Origin: Clostridia bacterium
GTDB lineage: Bacteria > Bacillota_A > Clostridia > Oscillospirales > CAG-272
Reading direction: 5' to 3'
Assembly: GCA_017411885.1 (NCBI GenBank)
Contig: JAFQPF010000262.1
Location: forward strand, 1-6,088
Length of the DNA: 6,088 nt
The notes beneath the pieces were generated by a model that saw only the letters and a list, made by a program, of their open reading frames with translations, was not told the origin of the DNA and made no database searches. The position numbers and the translations under genes are program-made. This document shows, in pieces, positions 1-4,758 of this stretch (positions are counted from its first letter, which is position 1; each line of letters begins with the position of its first letter).

Positions 1-487
1 GATTGCAGGTGTAATAGACGCGTGTGCGGAAATCGTTACGGGTGCTTCTGAGTGAGGTCGTAATAAAGCGTATCCATTCTTCTCTGAAGTTGGTCGCCTC
101 CTCAAAGCCGATAACGTCGTATTCCGCACCCTGATACTGTAAAAGATCGCCGTCGTTGTCGCAATATCCAAGCTCAAGACGTGAACCGTTCGGAAAAACA
201 AAGGCACGCTCGTCCTTTTTGTAGACCGCATAGCCGTTAAGCTCAAAGGTAAGCGGCAGTATGTGGTTTTTTCTAAGCTCCTGAAGCGTGCGGCGTAAAA
301 GCAAGCAGGAAAGATTATTATATCTCATACAAAGCATAACGAGCTTTCTGCGCATCGCGTAGCTTTTTCCGCCGCCGCGCGCACCTCCGTAAGCCGTGTG
401 CCTTGCCGTTGATTCAAAAAACAAACGCTGCTTGGGATTAGGAGCTTCGGTCTGTAAGCGATTGAATATCGGTGCTACCTGCTCCAT
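1..487 (-). CDS. Phage terminase large subunit, N-terminal ATPase part (3' end outside window)
   Basis: This is the packaging motor ATPase, which pumps phage DNA into the procapsid and cuts the concatemer. The first 162 residues are visible, reading leftward off the window edge. Residues 34-42 are GGARGGGKS, a clear Walker A loop. Residues 123-131 (YDVIGFEEA) form the Walker B strand with the catalytic Glu pair. YYTCN at 158-162 matches the start of the coupling (C) motif, usually followed by PGG in this family. NPKQ near residue 20 fits the adenine-binding Q motif. The C-terminal nuclease domain would lie to the left. The ATG at 487 has a purine-rich GAGGGGGAG upstream and overlaps the preceding gene by 13 bases, typical of phage operons and of translational coupling. 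There is no disruption in the visible part. The family assignment is firm; the packaging type (cos or pac) cannot be told. Confidence 0.93.
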   Translation of the reverse strand, partial: MEQVAPIFNRLQTEAPNPKQRLFFESTARHTAYGGARGGGKSYAMRRKLVMLCMRYNNLSCLLLRRTLQELRKNHILPLTFELNGYAVYKKDERAFVFPNGSRLELGYCDNDGDLLQYQGAEYDVIGFEEATNFREEWIRFITTSLRSTRNDFRTRVYYTCN

Positions 488-771
488 TTTTCAAGCTCCC
501 CCTCAAAGGATAAAACGAGATTCTGTTCACCGTGGTCAGACTTCTGAGAGGAAGCCTGCGGCTTGCCGAAATACATCTCGCATATCCATTTGTAGATTTC
601 AAACTTAAGCTTGTTTTCGATCGCTTCATCAGAAGCCAGATCGAAAACGCACCTTAACGCCTTTTCGGCGGCAAGACGCATCTCCCTTGCCTTCTTTTCC
701 TCTGCGTGATCGCTTGAAGCCTCTTTGGGAAGGTCTTCACACTGCTTCTTTTTTTTTGACAACCTTGTCAC
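475..771 (-). CDS. Small phage protein, possible terminase small subunit
   Basis: A 98-residue charged protein lying directly upstream of the large terminase and overlapping it by 13 bases. That is the usual place for the DNA-recognising small terminase subunit. Residues 1-32 are very rich in Lys and Glu. Residues 33-69 form a probable helical bundle, with ALRCVFDLA followed by KFEIYKWICEMYFGKPQ. The ending resembles the K-x-A...ILDR-x-YGKP-Q pattern of small-terminase-like and DUF5681-like phage proteins, but this is recall, not a search. The start is doubtful. The GTG at 771 has GAGG abutting it, too close for a normal ribosome binding site. An ATG at 681 (residue 31) has AAGG 8 bases upstream and would give a 68-residue product. 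A third possibility is expression as a fusion to the preceding gene through the A9 run at 749-757. Confidence 0.7.
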   Translation of the reverse strand: MTRLSKKKKQCEDLPKEASSDHAEEKKAREMRLAAEKALRCVFDLASDEAIENKLKFEIYKWICEMYFGKPQASSQKSDHGEQNLVLSFEGELEKWSR

Positions 772-1084
772 CCTCGCTTGAAGTATCGCGTTCTAAAAAT
801 GAAAGCTTGTATTTTTCTCCCGTGTCCTCACACATAGAGAAGTACCTGCCGACAAGAAGATTTGCTTCTTCCTTGTTTATCTCATAGGATAAAACCTTTT
901 CATTTCTTTCTGAATGCTTGATAAGCATATACATAAGAAACGCGGCGCACAGGGAATTTATTTCTCTTTCGCCCTTAAGCTCCTCGCGTAATCCTTCAAG
1001 CTCAAGCTCGCGCCTGCCGAGTAAATATTCAAGCCTTGCGCTGTTTTTTGCCTCGTCAGATAATTTCTTCGTATTCGTTTTCAT
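737..1084 (-). CDS. Phage hypothetical protein with N-terminal coiled coil
   Basis: A 115-residue protein of unknown function in the packaging operon. Residues about 10-42 are strongly helical and charged (RRELELEGLREELKGER), fitting a coiled coil. Residues 45-58 form a hydrophobic helix (LCAAFLMYMLIKH). Residues 64-98 look like a small alpha/beta domain ending in KYKLSFLER. The tail is Ser/Glu/Lys-rich. This helix-plus-small-domain layout is common in short structural or accessory proteins near Firmicute terminase genes, but I cannot name the family. The ATG at 1084 overlaps the preceding gene by 29 bases and has GGAGAAGG upstream. The 3' end overlaps the next gene by 35 bases, and that overlap contains an A9 run (749-757) four codons before the stop. 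Confidence 0.72.
   Translation of the reverse strand: MKTNTKKLSDEAKNSARLEYLLGRRELELEGLREELKGEREINSLCAAFLMYMLIKHSERNEKVLSYEINKEEANLLVGRYFSMCEDTGEKYKLSFLERDTSSEGDKVVKKKEAV
749..757 (-). other. A9 homopolymer in gene overlap, candidate slippage site
   Basis: On the coding (minus) strand there are nine consecutive A residues, read as AAA AAA AAA in the coiled-coil gene and as AA-shifted lysine codons in the small-terminase-like gene. Losing one A in the transcript (or a +1 or -2 ribosomal shift) would carry the upstream frame into the downstream one, giving a fused product of about 202 residues (109 + 93). Homopolymers of nine A's are known sites of transcriptional slippage in bacteria. They are also hotspots for sequencing error and indel mutation, so the functional reading is inference. 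Confidence 0.4.
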
Positions 1085-1286
1085 TCTCGCTTACCTTCTC
1101 CTTTCTGTTGTAATAAGCATCGTTTGCCCTGCATACCGTGCAGCTTTTGTAGTCAAAGGAAGCACAGAAGTGCGAAATATAATCGTTTCGCATCTGTACG
1201 TCCTTGAAGTTAAGCGTGCAGGTTTCGCAAAAAGCCCTTTTGCCCTCTCCTTTTTTAAAGTAGGGGCAGATAGCAACAATCGCCAT
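1056..1286 (-). CDS. Small cysteine-rich phage protein, probable zinc-binding
   Basis: A 76-residue protein with seven metal-ligand-like Cys/His positions: C7, C20, C23, H39, C41, C49 and C52. The order ICPYF, then AFCETC, then HFC, then SCTVC followed by NDAYYNR resembles a short cysteine-rich protein frequently seen just upstream of terminase genes in Firmicute phages. Those typically read CPYF, CE, C, KSC and a terminal YY-R/E. The function of that group is not known to me; a structural zinc site and a DNA- or protein-contact role are inferences. I chose the ATG at 1286 over the ATG at 1298 (80 residues) because the second has GGAG six bases upstream. The first has GGAGGA abutting its start. 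The C-terminus is acidic (EKVSENENEYEEII). It lies 32 bases after the preceding gene and overlaps the next by 29 bases. Confidence 0.75.
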   Translation of the reverse strand: MAIVAICPYFKKGEGKRAFCETCTLNFKDVQMRNDYISHFCASFDYKSCTVCRANDAYYNRKEKVSENENEYEEII

Positions 1287-1318
1287 AAATCTCTCCATTC
1301 CTCCGCATAAAGCGGAAA

Positions 1319-1510
1319 TTATAAATTTATTTCATAAGGATCTGCCTTGGTTACGCATTTTAAGCACCCGATTATAGCGTTAAACCTGTCGGTGTAAACA
1401 TATTCGGGGGCATATTCGCCGCATACGGGGCATATATACTCCTTTTGAAAATATGAAGGACAAGAATCAGGACAACTCATCCTGTGGCAGATACTGCAGA
1501 TTCCGGCCAC
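1319..1510 (-). CDS. Small zinc-ribbon phage protein, first gene of the packaging operon
   Basis: A 63-residue protein with eight cysteines arranged as two probable metal sites: C5-x2-C8 with C13 and C17, and C27-x2-C30 (CPVCG) with C49-x2-C52 (CLKC). The second set is a classical zinc-ribbon pattern. Short proteins with this layout occur in Clostridial phages and mobile elements; no specific function is known to me. The GTG start at 1510 is forced. An in-frame TGA lies six codons upstream, the next internal Met is residue 11, and AGGAGGGGAG sits immediately before the GTG. It is the promoter-proximal gene of the operon, about 105 bases from the predicted transcription start. Confidence 0.7.
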   Translation of the reverse strand: MAGICSICHRMSCPDSCPSYFQKEYICPVCGEYAPEYVYTDRFNAIIGCLKCVTKADPYEINL

Positions 1511-1530
1511 CTCCCCTCCTTGTTGTCAAA

Positions 1531-1540
1531 ACAGTACTGT
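1531..1540. promoter_or_regulatory. Perfect 10-bp palindrome near the operon ribosome binding site
   Basis: ACAGTACTGT is a perfect palindrome lying 10 bases upstream of the AGGAGGGGAG ribosome binding site of the first phage gene. It could be an operator half-site pair. It is too short to prove. Confidence 0.25.
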
Positions 1541-1581
1541 GTTTCTGCAATGGTGTGTAAAAACATTTCACATAATTGCTA

Positions 1582-1593
1582 ATATCGCGATAT
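1582..1593. promoter_or_regulatory. Perfect 12-bp palindrome downstream of phage promoter, candidate operator
   Basis: ATATCGCGATAT is a perfect inverted repeat at about +24 to +35 relative to the predicted start of the phage operon transcript. A repressor bound here would block elongation from the strong promoter. The site type is inferred from position and symmetry only. Confidence 0.4.
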
Positions 1594-1597
1594 AAAA

Positions 1598-1612
1598 CGA
1601 AATTAACTTTCG
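1598..1612. promoter_or_regulatory. Inverted repeat at the phage transcription start, candidate operator
   Basis: CGAAA-TTAAC-TTTCG has perfect 5-bp arms around a 5-bp spacer, at about +5 to +19 of the operon transcript. It is next to the 12-bp palindrome at 1582-1593 but differs from it in sequence. If both are real they may bind different proteins. Confidence 0.35.
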
Positions 1613-1622
1613 CCTGAGCCAT

Positions 1623-1651
1623 ATCTTACCACCACTAAAGCTTTGTGTCAA
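1623..1651 (-). promoter_or_regulatory. Extended -10 sigma-A promoter of the phage packaging operon
   Basis: On the minus strand TTGACA (1651-1646) and TAAGAT (1628-1623) are separated by exactly 17 bases, with TGG directly before the -10 giving the extended -10 TGn motif. The -35 is perfect and the -10 matches five of six positions. The predicted start is near 1616, leaving a leader of about 105 nt before the GTG at 1510. A promoter this strong on phage late genes would need repression, which fits the neighbouring inverted repeats. Confidence 0.8.
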
Positions 1652-1660
1652 GAAAATCGC

Positions 1661-1680
1661 TCATTTTTCACCACAAATGA
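1661..1680. promoter_or_regulatory. Inverted repeat upstream of the phage -35
   Basis: TCATTT and AAATGA arms are separated by 8 bases and sit about 10 bases upstream of the -35 hexamer. The position would suit an activator or upstream operator. The arms are AT-rich, so chance occurrence is plausible. Confidence 0.22.
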
Positions 1681-1724
1681 CACATATGTCCCATAAACGG
1701 ATCAAAAGTGCAGGTGAAATGCGG

Positions 1725-1762
1725 AAAAATAAAAAAAGCGACTGTTTTTTTGCAGTCGCTTT
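1725..1762 (-). terminator. Rho-independent terminator, leftward, with no minus-strand gene upstream
   Basis: A perfect 10-bp stem (AAAGCGACTG at 1735-1744 with CAGTCGCTTT at 1753-1762) has an 8-base loop. On the minus strand it is followed by a U tract (UUUU-A-UUUUU). In the plus direction no T run follows, so it works leftward. It lies upstream of the phage promoter. Its likely job is to stop transcripts leaking leftward from the thrS side, insulating the phage operon. Confidence 0.75.
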
Positions 1763-1787
1763 GTAATATAATTATTCATTTTGATTA

Positions 1788-1816
1788 TTGATTTTTCGCT
1801 TTTTTTGTGTTACCAT
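1788..1816 (+). promoter_or_regulatory. Candidate ppa promoter
   Basis: TTGATT (1788-1793) and TACCAT (1811-1816) are 17 bases apart, each matching four of six consensus positions. It sits about 30 bases before the ppa start. It is the best pair in this AT-rich stretch but clearly weaker than the other promoters in the window. Confidence 0.45.
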
Positions 1817-1846
1817 ATCAGTATAAGAGAAAAGAGGAGAATTACT

Positions 1847-2380
1847 ATGTCAAATATATGGCACGATATATCGCCAAAAAGAATCAACGCAAATGACTTT
1901 ATCTGCGTAGTAGAAATAACTAAGGGAAGTAAGAAAAAATACGAGCTTGATAAGGAAACCGGATACCTTATGCTCGACAGAATACTTTATACGTCAACAC
2001 ACTATCCGGCAAACTACGGCTTCATCCCGCGCACCTACGGTGATGATAACGACCCGCTGGACGTTTTGCTTTTATGCTCTGAAATGATAGAGCCGATGAC
2101 ACTTGTACGCGCTTATCCCGTCGGCGTTATTTCAATGATAGATAACGGAAGAAACGATGAAAAGATCATAGCGATACCGTTTTCCGATCCCAATTATAAT
2201 ATGTATACCGATATAAGCGAGCTGCCCAAGCACGTTTTCGAGGAAATGAGCCATTTCTTTACGGTCTATAAAAGCCTTGAAAATAAAACCACAGCGGTAA
2301 ATGAGGTAATGGGCAGAGAAGCGGCGGTAAAGATAATAAATGCCGCAATAGACAATTACGTAGAAAAGTTCTGTAAATAA
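1847..2380 (+). CDS. ppa: Inorganic pyrophosphatase, family I
   Basis: A cytoplasmic, metal-dependent enzyme that hydrolyses pyrophosphate to two phosphates and pulls biosynthetic reactions such as tRNA charging and nucleotide polymerisation forward. The product is 177 residues, normal for a bacterial single-domain family I enzyme. DDNDPLDVL (66-74) contains the family signature D-x-D-P-x-D. By alignment from memory with the E. coli enzyme, the active-site residues are present: E23, K31, E33, R45, Y57, D67, D69, D72, D99, D104, K106, Y141 and K142. The ATG at 1847 is chosen because GAGGAG lies 7 bases upstream and SNIWHDI is a typical N-terminus. The frame stays open to a TTG at 1781, but that extension has no support. 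The gene is monocistronic and converges on thrS with 35 bases between the stops. Confidence 0.96.
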   Translation: MSNIWHDISPKRINANDFICVVEITKGSKKKYELDKETGYLMLDRILYTSTHYPANYGFIPRTYGDDNDPLDVLLLCSEMIEPMTLVRAYPVGVISMIDNGRNDEKIIAIPFSDPNYNMYTDISELPKHVFEEMSHFFTVYKSLENKTTAVNEVMGREAAVKIINAAIDNYVEKFCK

Positions 2381-2382
2381 AT

Positions 2383-2409
2383 AAAGGAAGCCGTCCGGCT
2401 TCCTTTTTT
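2383..2409. terminator. Shared terminator between ppa and thrS
   Basis: GGAAGCC (2386-2392), a GTCC loop and GGCTTCC (2397-2403) form a perfect 7-bp stem, extended by flanking A:T pairs. It is followed by six T's on the plus strand, so it is a strong terminator for ppa. Leftward the run after the stem is TTTATTTATT, a weaker but plausible terminator for thrS. It fills the gap between the two convergent stop codons. Confidence 0.9.
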
Positions 2410-2415
2410 CGTAAA

Positions 2416-4344
2416 TTATAATCTTCTTTCGGCAATTTCGGTGAGAGCATCGGTGATGAACTTGTCAGCATCAATAGCGCCCATATCGCCGTTCTTTCTT
2501 GAACGGACAGCAACTGTGTTGTCGTTAACTTCCTTTTCACCGATAACGAGCATGTAAGGAACCTTTTCAAGCTGAGCCTCACGGATCTTATAACCGATCT
2601 TTTCGTTGCGCTCGTCAAGGTCAACACGCATACCGAGCGCTTCCATCTTTGCGGCAAGCTTTTCAGCATACTCGTGCTGGTCGTAGCCGATGGGAAGGAT
2701 CTTGACCTGAGTGGGAGCAAGCCACATCGGGAATGCGCCTGCATACTTTTCAATAAGAAGCGCGAGAGTACGCTCGTAGCATCCGATAGATGTACGGTGG
2801 ATTATGCAGGGGTTCTTCTTAATACCGTCGCAGTCGGTGTATTCCATACCGAACTTCTGGGCGAGAAGCTCGTCGATCTGGATTGTGATAAGTGTATCTT
2901 CCTTACCGAATACGTTCTTGATCTGAATGTCAAGCTTAGGACCGTAGAAAGCAGCCTCACCGATACCGATCTTGTAGTTGATACCGAGATTGTCAAGGAT
3001 CTTCTTCATCATAGCCTGAGAGCTTTCCCACTGTTCTGCAGTACCGATGTACTTTTCAGTGTCAGCAGGATCCCACTGTGAGAAGCGGTAGCTTACGTCT
3101 TCGTAAAGACCGAGAGTCTTTAAGCAGTAAATAGCAAGCTCAAGGCAGTTCTTGAATTCCTCTTCAAGCTGCTCGGGAGTACACATAAGGTGTCCTTCGG
3201 AGATAGTGAACTGACGGACTCTGATAAGGCCGTGCATTTCGCCCGAAGCCTCGTTTCTGAAAAGCGTCGAGGTCTCGTTGTAGCGCAAGGGAAGATCGCG
3301 GTAGGAACGACCCTTGTTAAGATAAGCTTGATACTGGAAGGGGCAGGTCATAGGACGGAGAGCAAATACTTCCTTGTCCGACTCGGGATCGCCAAGCACG
3401 AACATACCGTCAAGGTAGTGATCCCAGTGACCGGAAACCTTGTAAAGATCAGATTTAGCCATGTAAGGTGTCTTTGTGGGAAGCCATCCGCGCTTGTATT
3501 CCTCATCCTCAACGAAACGCTGAAGTATCTGAATGACCTTTGCACCCTTCGGTAAAAGGATCGGGAGACCCTGACCGATAAGATCGCTTGTGGTAAAGAA
3601 TTCGAGCTCACGGCCAAGCTTGTTGTGGTCGCGCTTTTTGGCTTCTTCAAGCTTTTCAAGGTGAGCGTTAAGCTCGTCCTTAGAGGGGAATGCGGTACCG
3701 TATACACGCTGGAGCATCTTGTTGTTGCTGTTGCCCTCCCAATATGCGCCTGTACACTGAGTGAGCTTGAATGCCTTTACGGCACCTGTAGAGAAAAGAT
3801 GCGGACCTGCGCAAAGATCGGTGAAATCACCCATCTTGTAGAAGGATATCTCGTCACCCTCAGGTACACGTCCGATAAGAGCTACCTTGTAAGGCTCGTC
3901 AGCCTTTTCCATAAGAGCGATAGCCTCGTCGCGCGGGAGAGTAAAGCGTTCAAGCTTTAAGTTTTCCTTGACTATCTTCTTCATCTCACCCTCGATCTCC
4001 TTAAGAATATCGGCAGAGAAGGGAGTTTCGGAATCAAAGTCGTAATAGAAGCCGTCATCGATAGCAGGACCGATAGTCAGCTTTGCGGCGGGATAAAGAC
4101 GCTTTACAGCCATAGCAAGAATGTGGGAAGCGGTGTGGAAGAATACATGCTTGCCCTCAGAATCTGCGAATGTAAGTGGAGCAACAACGTCGCCGTCACA
4201 TAAAGCGTGGGTAAGATCTACAGTCTTGCCGTTGACAGACGCCGCAATTACCTCGCGAGTAATAAGCTCTGCTTCCTTGAGCGCGTCGTAAGCGCTGACA
4301 GAGCCTTCAAAAGAATACTGTTTTTCACCAATAGTGATTTTCAT
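2416..4344 (-). CDS. thrS: Threonine--tRNA ligase
   Basis: A class II synthetase that attaches threonine to tRNA-Thr in the cytoplasm using ATP. The 642-residue product is full length. Residues 1-62 are the TGS domain. The editing domain, which removes mischarged serine, spans about 63-240 and keeps H70, H74, C178 and H182. The catalytic core covers about 241-540. Motif 2 is FRNE (362-365) with GLIRVRQF, and motif 3 is GCYERTLALL (521-530). The zinc ligands that recognise threonine are C334 (MTCPF), H385 (EGH) and H516 (IIHRTS). Residues 545-642 form the anticodon-binding domain, ending in the familiar NEKIGYKIREAQ (580-591) and VPYMLVIGEKE (595-605). The ATG at 4344 has GGAGG six bases upstream. 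The open frame up to 4449 runs through the T-box terminator and is not coding. Expression is controlled by the upstream T-box. Confidence 0.97.
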   Translation of the reverse strand: MKITIGEKQYSFEGSVSAYDALKEAELITREVIAASVNGKTVDLTHALCDGDVVAPLTFADSEGKHVFFHTASHILAMAVKRLYPAAKLTIGPAIDDGFYYDFDSETPFSADILKEIEGEMKKIVKENLKLERFTLPRDEAIALMEKADEPYKVALIGRVPEGDEISFYKMGDFTDLCAGPHLFSTGAVKAFKLTQCTGAYWEGNSNNKMLQRVYGTAFPSKDELNAHLEKLEEAKKRDHNKLGRELEFFTTSDLIGQGLPILLPKGAKVIQILQRFVEDEEYKRGWLPTKTPYMAKSDLYKVSGHWDHYLDGMFVLGDPESDKEVFALRPMTCPFQYQAYLNKGRSYRDLPLRYNETSTLFRNEASGEMHGLIRVRQFTISEGHLMCTPEQLEEEFKNCLELAIYCLKTLGLYEDVSYRFSQWDPADTEKYIGTAEQWESSQAMMKKILDNLGINYKIGIGEAAFYGPKLDIQIKNVFGKEDTLITIQIDELLAQKFGMEYTDCDGIKKNPCIIHRTSIGCYERTLALLIEKYAGAFPMWLAPTQVKILPIGYDQHEYAEKLAAKMEALGMRVDLDERNEKIGYKIREAQLEKVPYMLVIGEKEVNDNTVAVRSRKNGDMGAIDADKFITDALTEIAERRL

Positions 4345-4375
4345 AAAAAACCTCCGTGCCGTATAGGCGTAGCAT
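4325..4375 (-). CDS. 16-codon leader ORF overlapping the thrS start
   Basis: The ATG at 4375 has GGAGG (4387-4383) exactly 7 bases upstream, as good a ribosome binding site as that of thrS. The ORF encodes 16 residues (MLRLYGTEVFYENHYW) and ends with TGA at 4325, 17 bases past the thrS start, in a different frame. It starts just after the U tract of the T-box terminator, so it is present only in read-through mRNA. Ribosomes translating it would pass through the thrS ribosome binding site and stop just beyond the thrS ATG. Translational coupling or interference is possible. The peptide has one Thr and no Thr run, so classical attenuation is unlikely. Translation is not proven. Confidence 0.4.
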   Translation of the reverse strand: MLRLYGTEVFYENHYW

Positions 4376-4390
4376 AAATTTGCCTCCGGG

Positions 4391-4429
4391 AATAAAAAAA
4401 CACCCGGGACATAAATGTGTCCGGGGTGT
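4391..4429 (-). terminator. T-box attenuator terminator
   Basis: On the minus strand ACACCCCGGACA (4429-4418) pairs with TGTCCCGGGTGT (4411-4400) with one C-C mismatch and a 6-base loop. Seven T's and then ATT follow. It forms when tRNA-Thr is charged and ends the transcript 47 bases before thrS. Its 5' strand overlaps the partner of the T-box sequence, as the mechanism requires. Confidence 0.92.
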
Positions 4430-4602
4430 GGAATATCAATTTTCCGCACGGTTCCACCCGAGCTTTAACTCAATTTTATGAAATTTCAAGCATACGGTGG
4501 TAACAAAGCAAATCCTGACGCGGACTTTCAGCAAACGCCGCTCTCTGAAGACAGGTGATAAGCAAGTCGTGTCCGTATGGTGTACGGGCTTGTCCCATAC
4601 AC
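4391..4602 (-). ncRNA. T-box leader of thrS, threonine-specific
   Basis: This transcribed leader senses uncharged tRNA-Thr and lets transcription continue into thrS when threonine charging is low. The diagnostic T-box sequence GGGTGGAACCG lies at 4459-4449. Stem I closes with ATACGG (just after the 5' hairpin) against CCGTAT at about 4497-4492. Its apical part keeps AGAGAG followed by a loop with TGCTGAAA, close to the usual TGGTGAAA. The specifier position reads ACC (4501-4499) followed by A, a threonine codon that matches the downstream gene. A second ACC follows directly. The antiterminator would pair GGGTG of the T-box with CACCC of the terminator 5' strand. The exact 5' end is inferred from the promoter. 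Confidence 0.9.
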
Positions 4603-4605
4603 CAT
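4577..4605 (-). repeat. Inverted repeat forming a 5'-terminal hairpin of the T-box RNA
   Basis: ATGGTGTA (4605-4598) and TACACCAT (4584-4577) are perfect 8-bp arms, and the inside adds U-G and GGG/CCC pairs around ACAAG. With a start near 4602 the RNA would begin within the 5' arm, keeping GGTGTA/TACACC. The hairpin abuts the base of Stem I (ATACGG). It may protect the 5' end from nucleases or stack on Stem I. It is not part of the standard T-box core. Confidence 0.6.
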
Positions 4606-4608
4606 AAT

Positions 4609-4635
4609 ATTATCACAATGATATGATTTTGTCAA
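4609..4635 (-). promoter_or_regulatory. thrS promoter
   Basis: TTGACA (4635-4630) is a perfect -35. GATAAT (4614-4609) matches five of six -10 positions but the spacer is 15 bases. With a 17-base spacer the -10 would be TAATAT (4612-4607), matching three of six. Either choice starts the transcript near 4600-4602, at the 5' hairpin of the T-box leader. Confidence 0.7.
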
Positions 4636-4704
4636 GAGTTTTTTCGCTTGACGTCACAAATGGAGTTTCGCACTTAATTCAATCGGATAATTATACACGA
4701 GTTA

Positions 4705-4733
4705 TTGACACTCTCATCTTGATGATGTATAAT
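4705..4733 (+). promoter_or_regulatory. Perfect-consensus sigma-A promoter
   Basis: TTGACA (4705-4710), a 17-base spacer and TATAAT (4728-4733) match the sigma-A consensus at all twelve positions. It serves the small membrane protein gene that starts at 4759, giving a leader of only about 20 nt. It diverges from the thrS promoter about 70 bases away. Confidence 0.9.
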
Positions 4734-4758
4734 AACTATACAACGGAGGGTTCGAGAT

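Noticed and set aside
918..1310. Plus-strand open frame of 130 codons opposite the phage genes
   Set aside because: It lies antisense to two phage genes with better start signals and cysteine patterns; its hydrophobic, serine-rich translation looks like a reverse-frame shadow.
1781..1846. N-terminal extension of ppa from a TTG at 1781
   Set aside because: The region holds the candidate promoter, lacks a ribosome binding site at the TTG, and the normal pyrophosphatase N-terminus begins at the ATG at 1847.
2259..2753. Long alternative-frame ORF across the ppa/thrS junction
   Set aside because: It is out of frame with two clearly identified genes, with low-complexity Leu/Ser/Arg translation and no start signal.
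4345..4449. Upstream in-frame extension of thrS (35 extra codons from 4449)
   Set aside because: It runs through the T-box terminator and antiterminator, begins inside the T-box sequence, has no ribosome binding site, and thrS has a good one at the ATG at 4344 with a normal TGS N-terminus.
4649..4656. TGACGTCA palindrome between the divergent thrS and membrane-protein promoters
   Set aside because: Eight bases only, single copy, with no second copy or known regulator to link it to.
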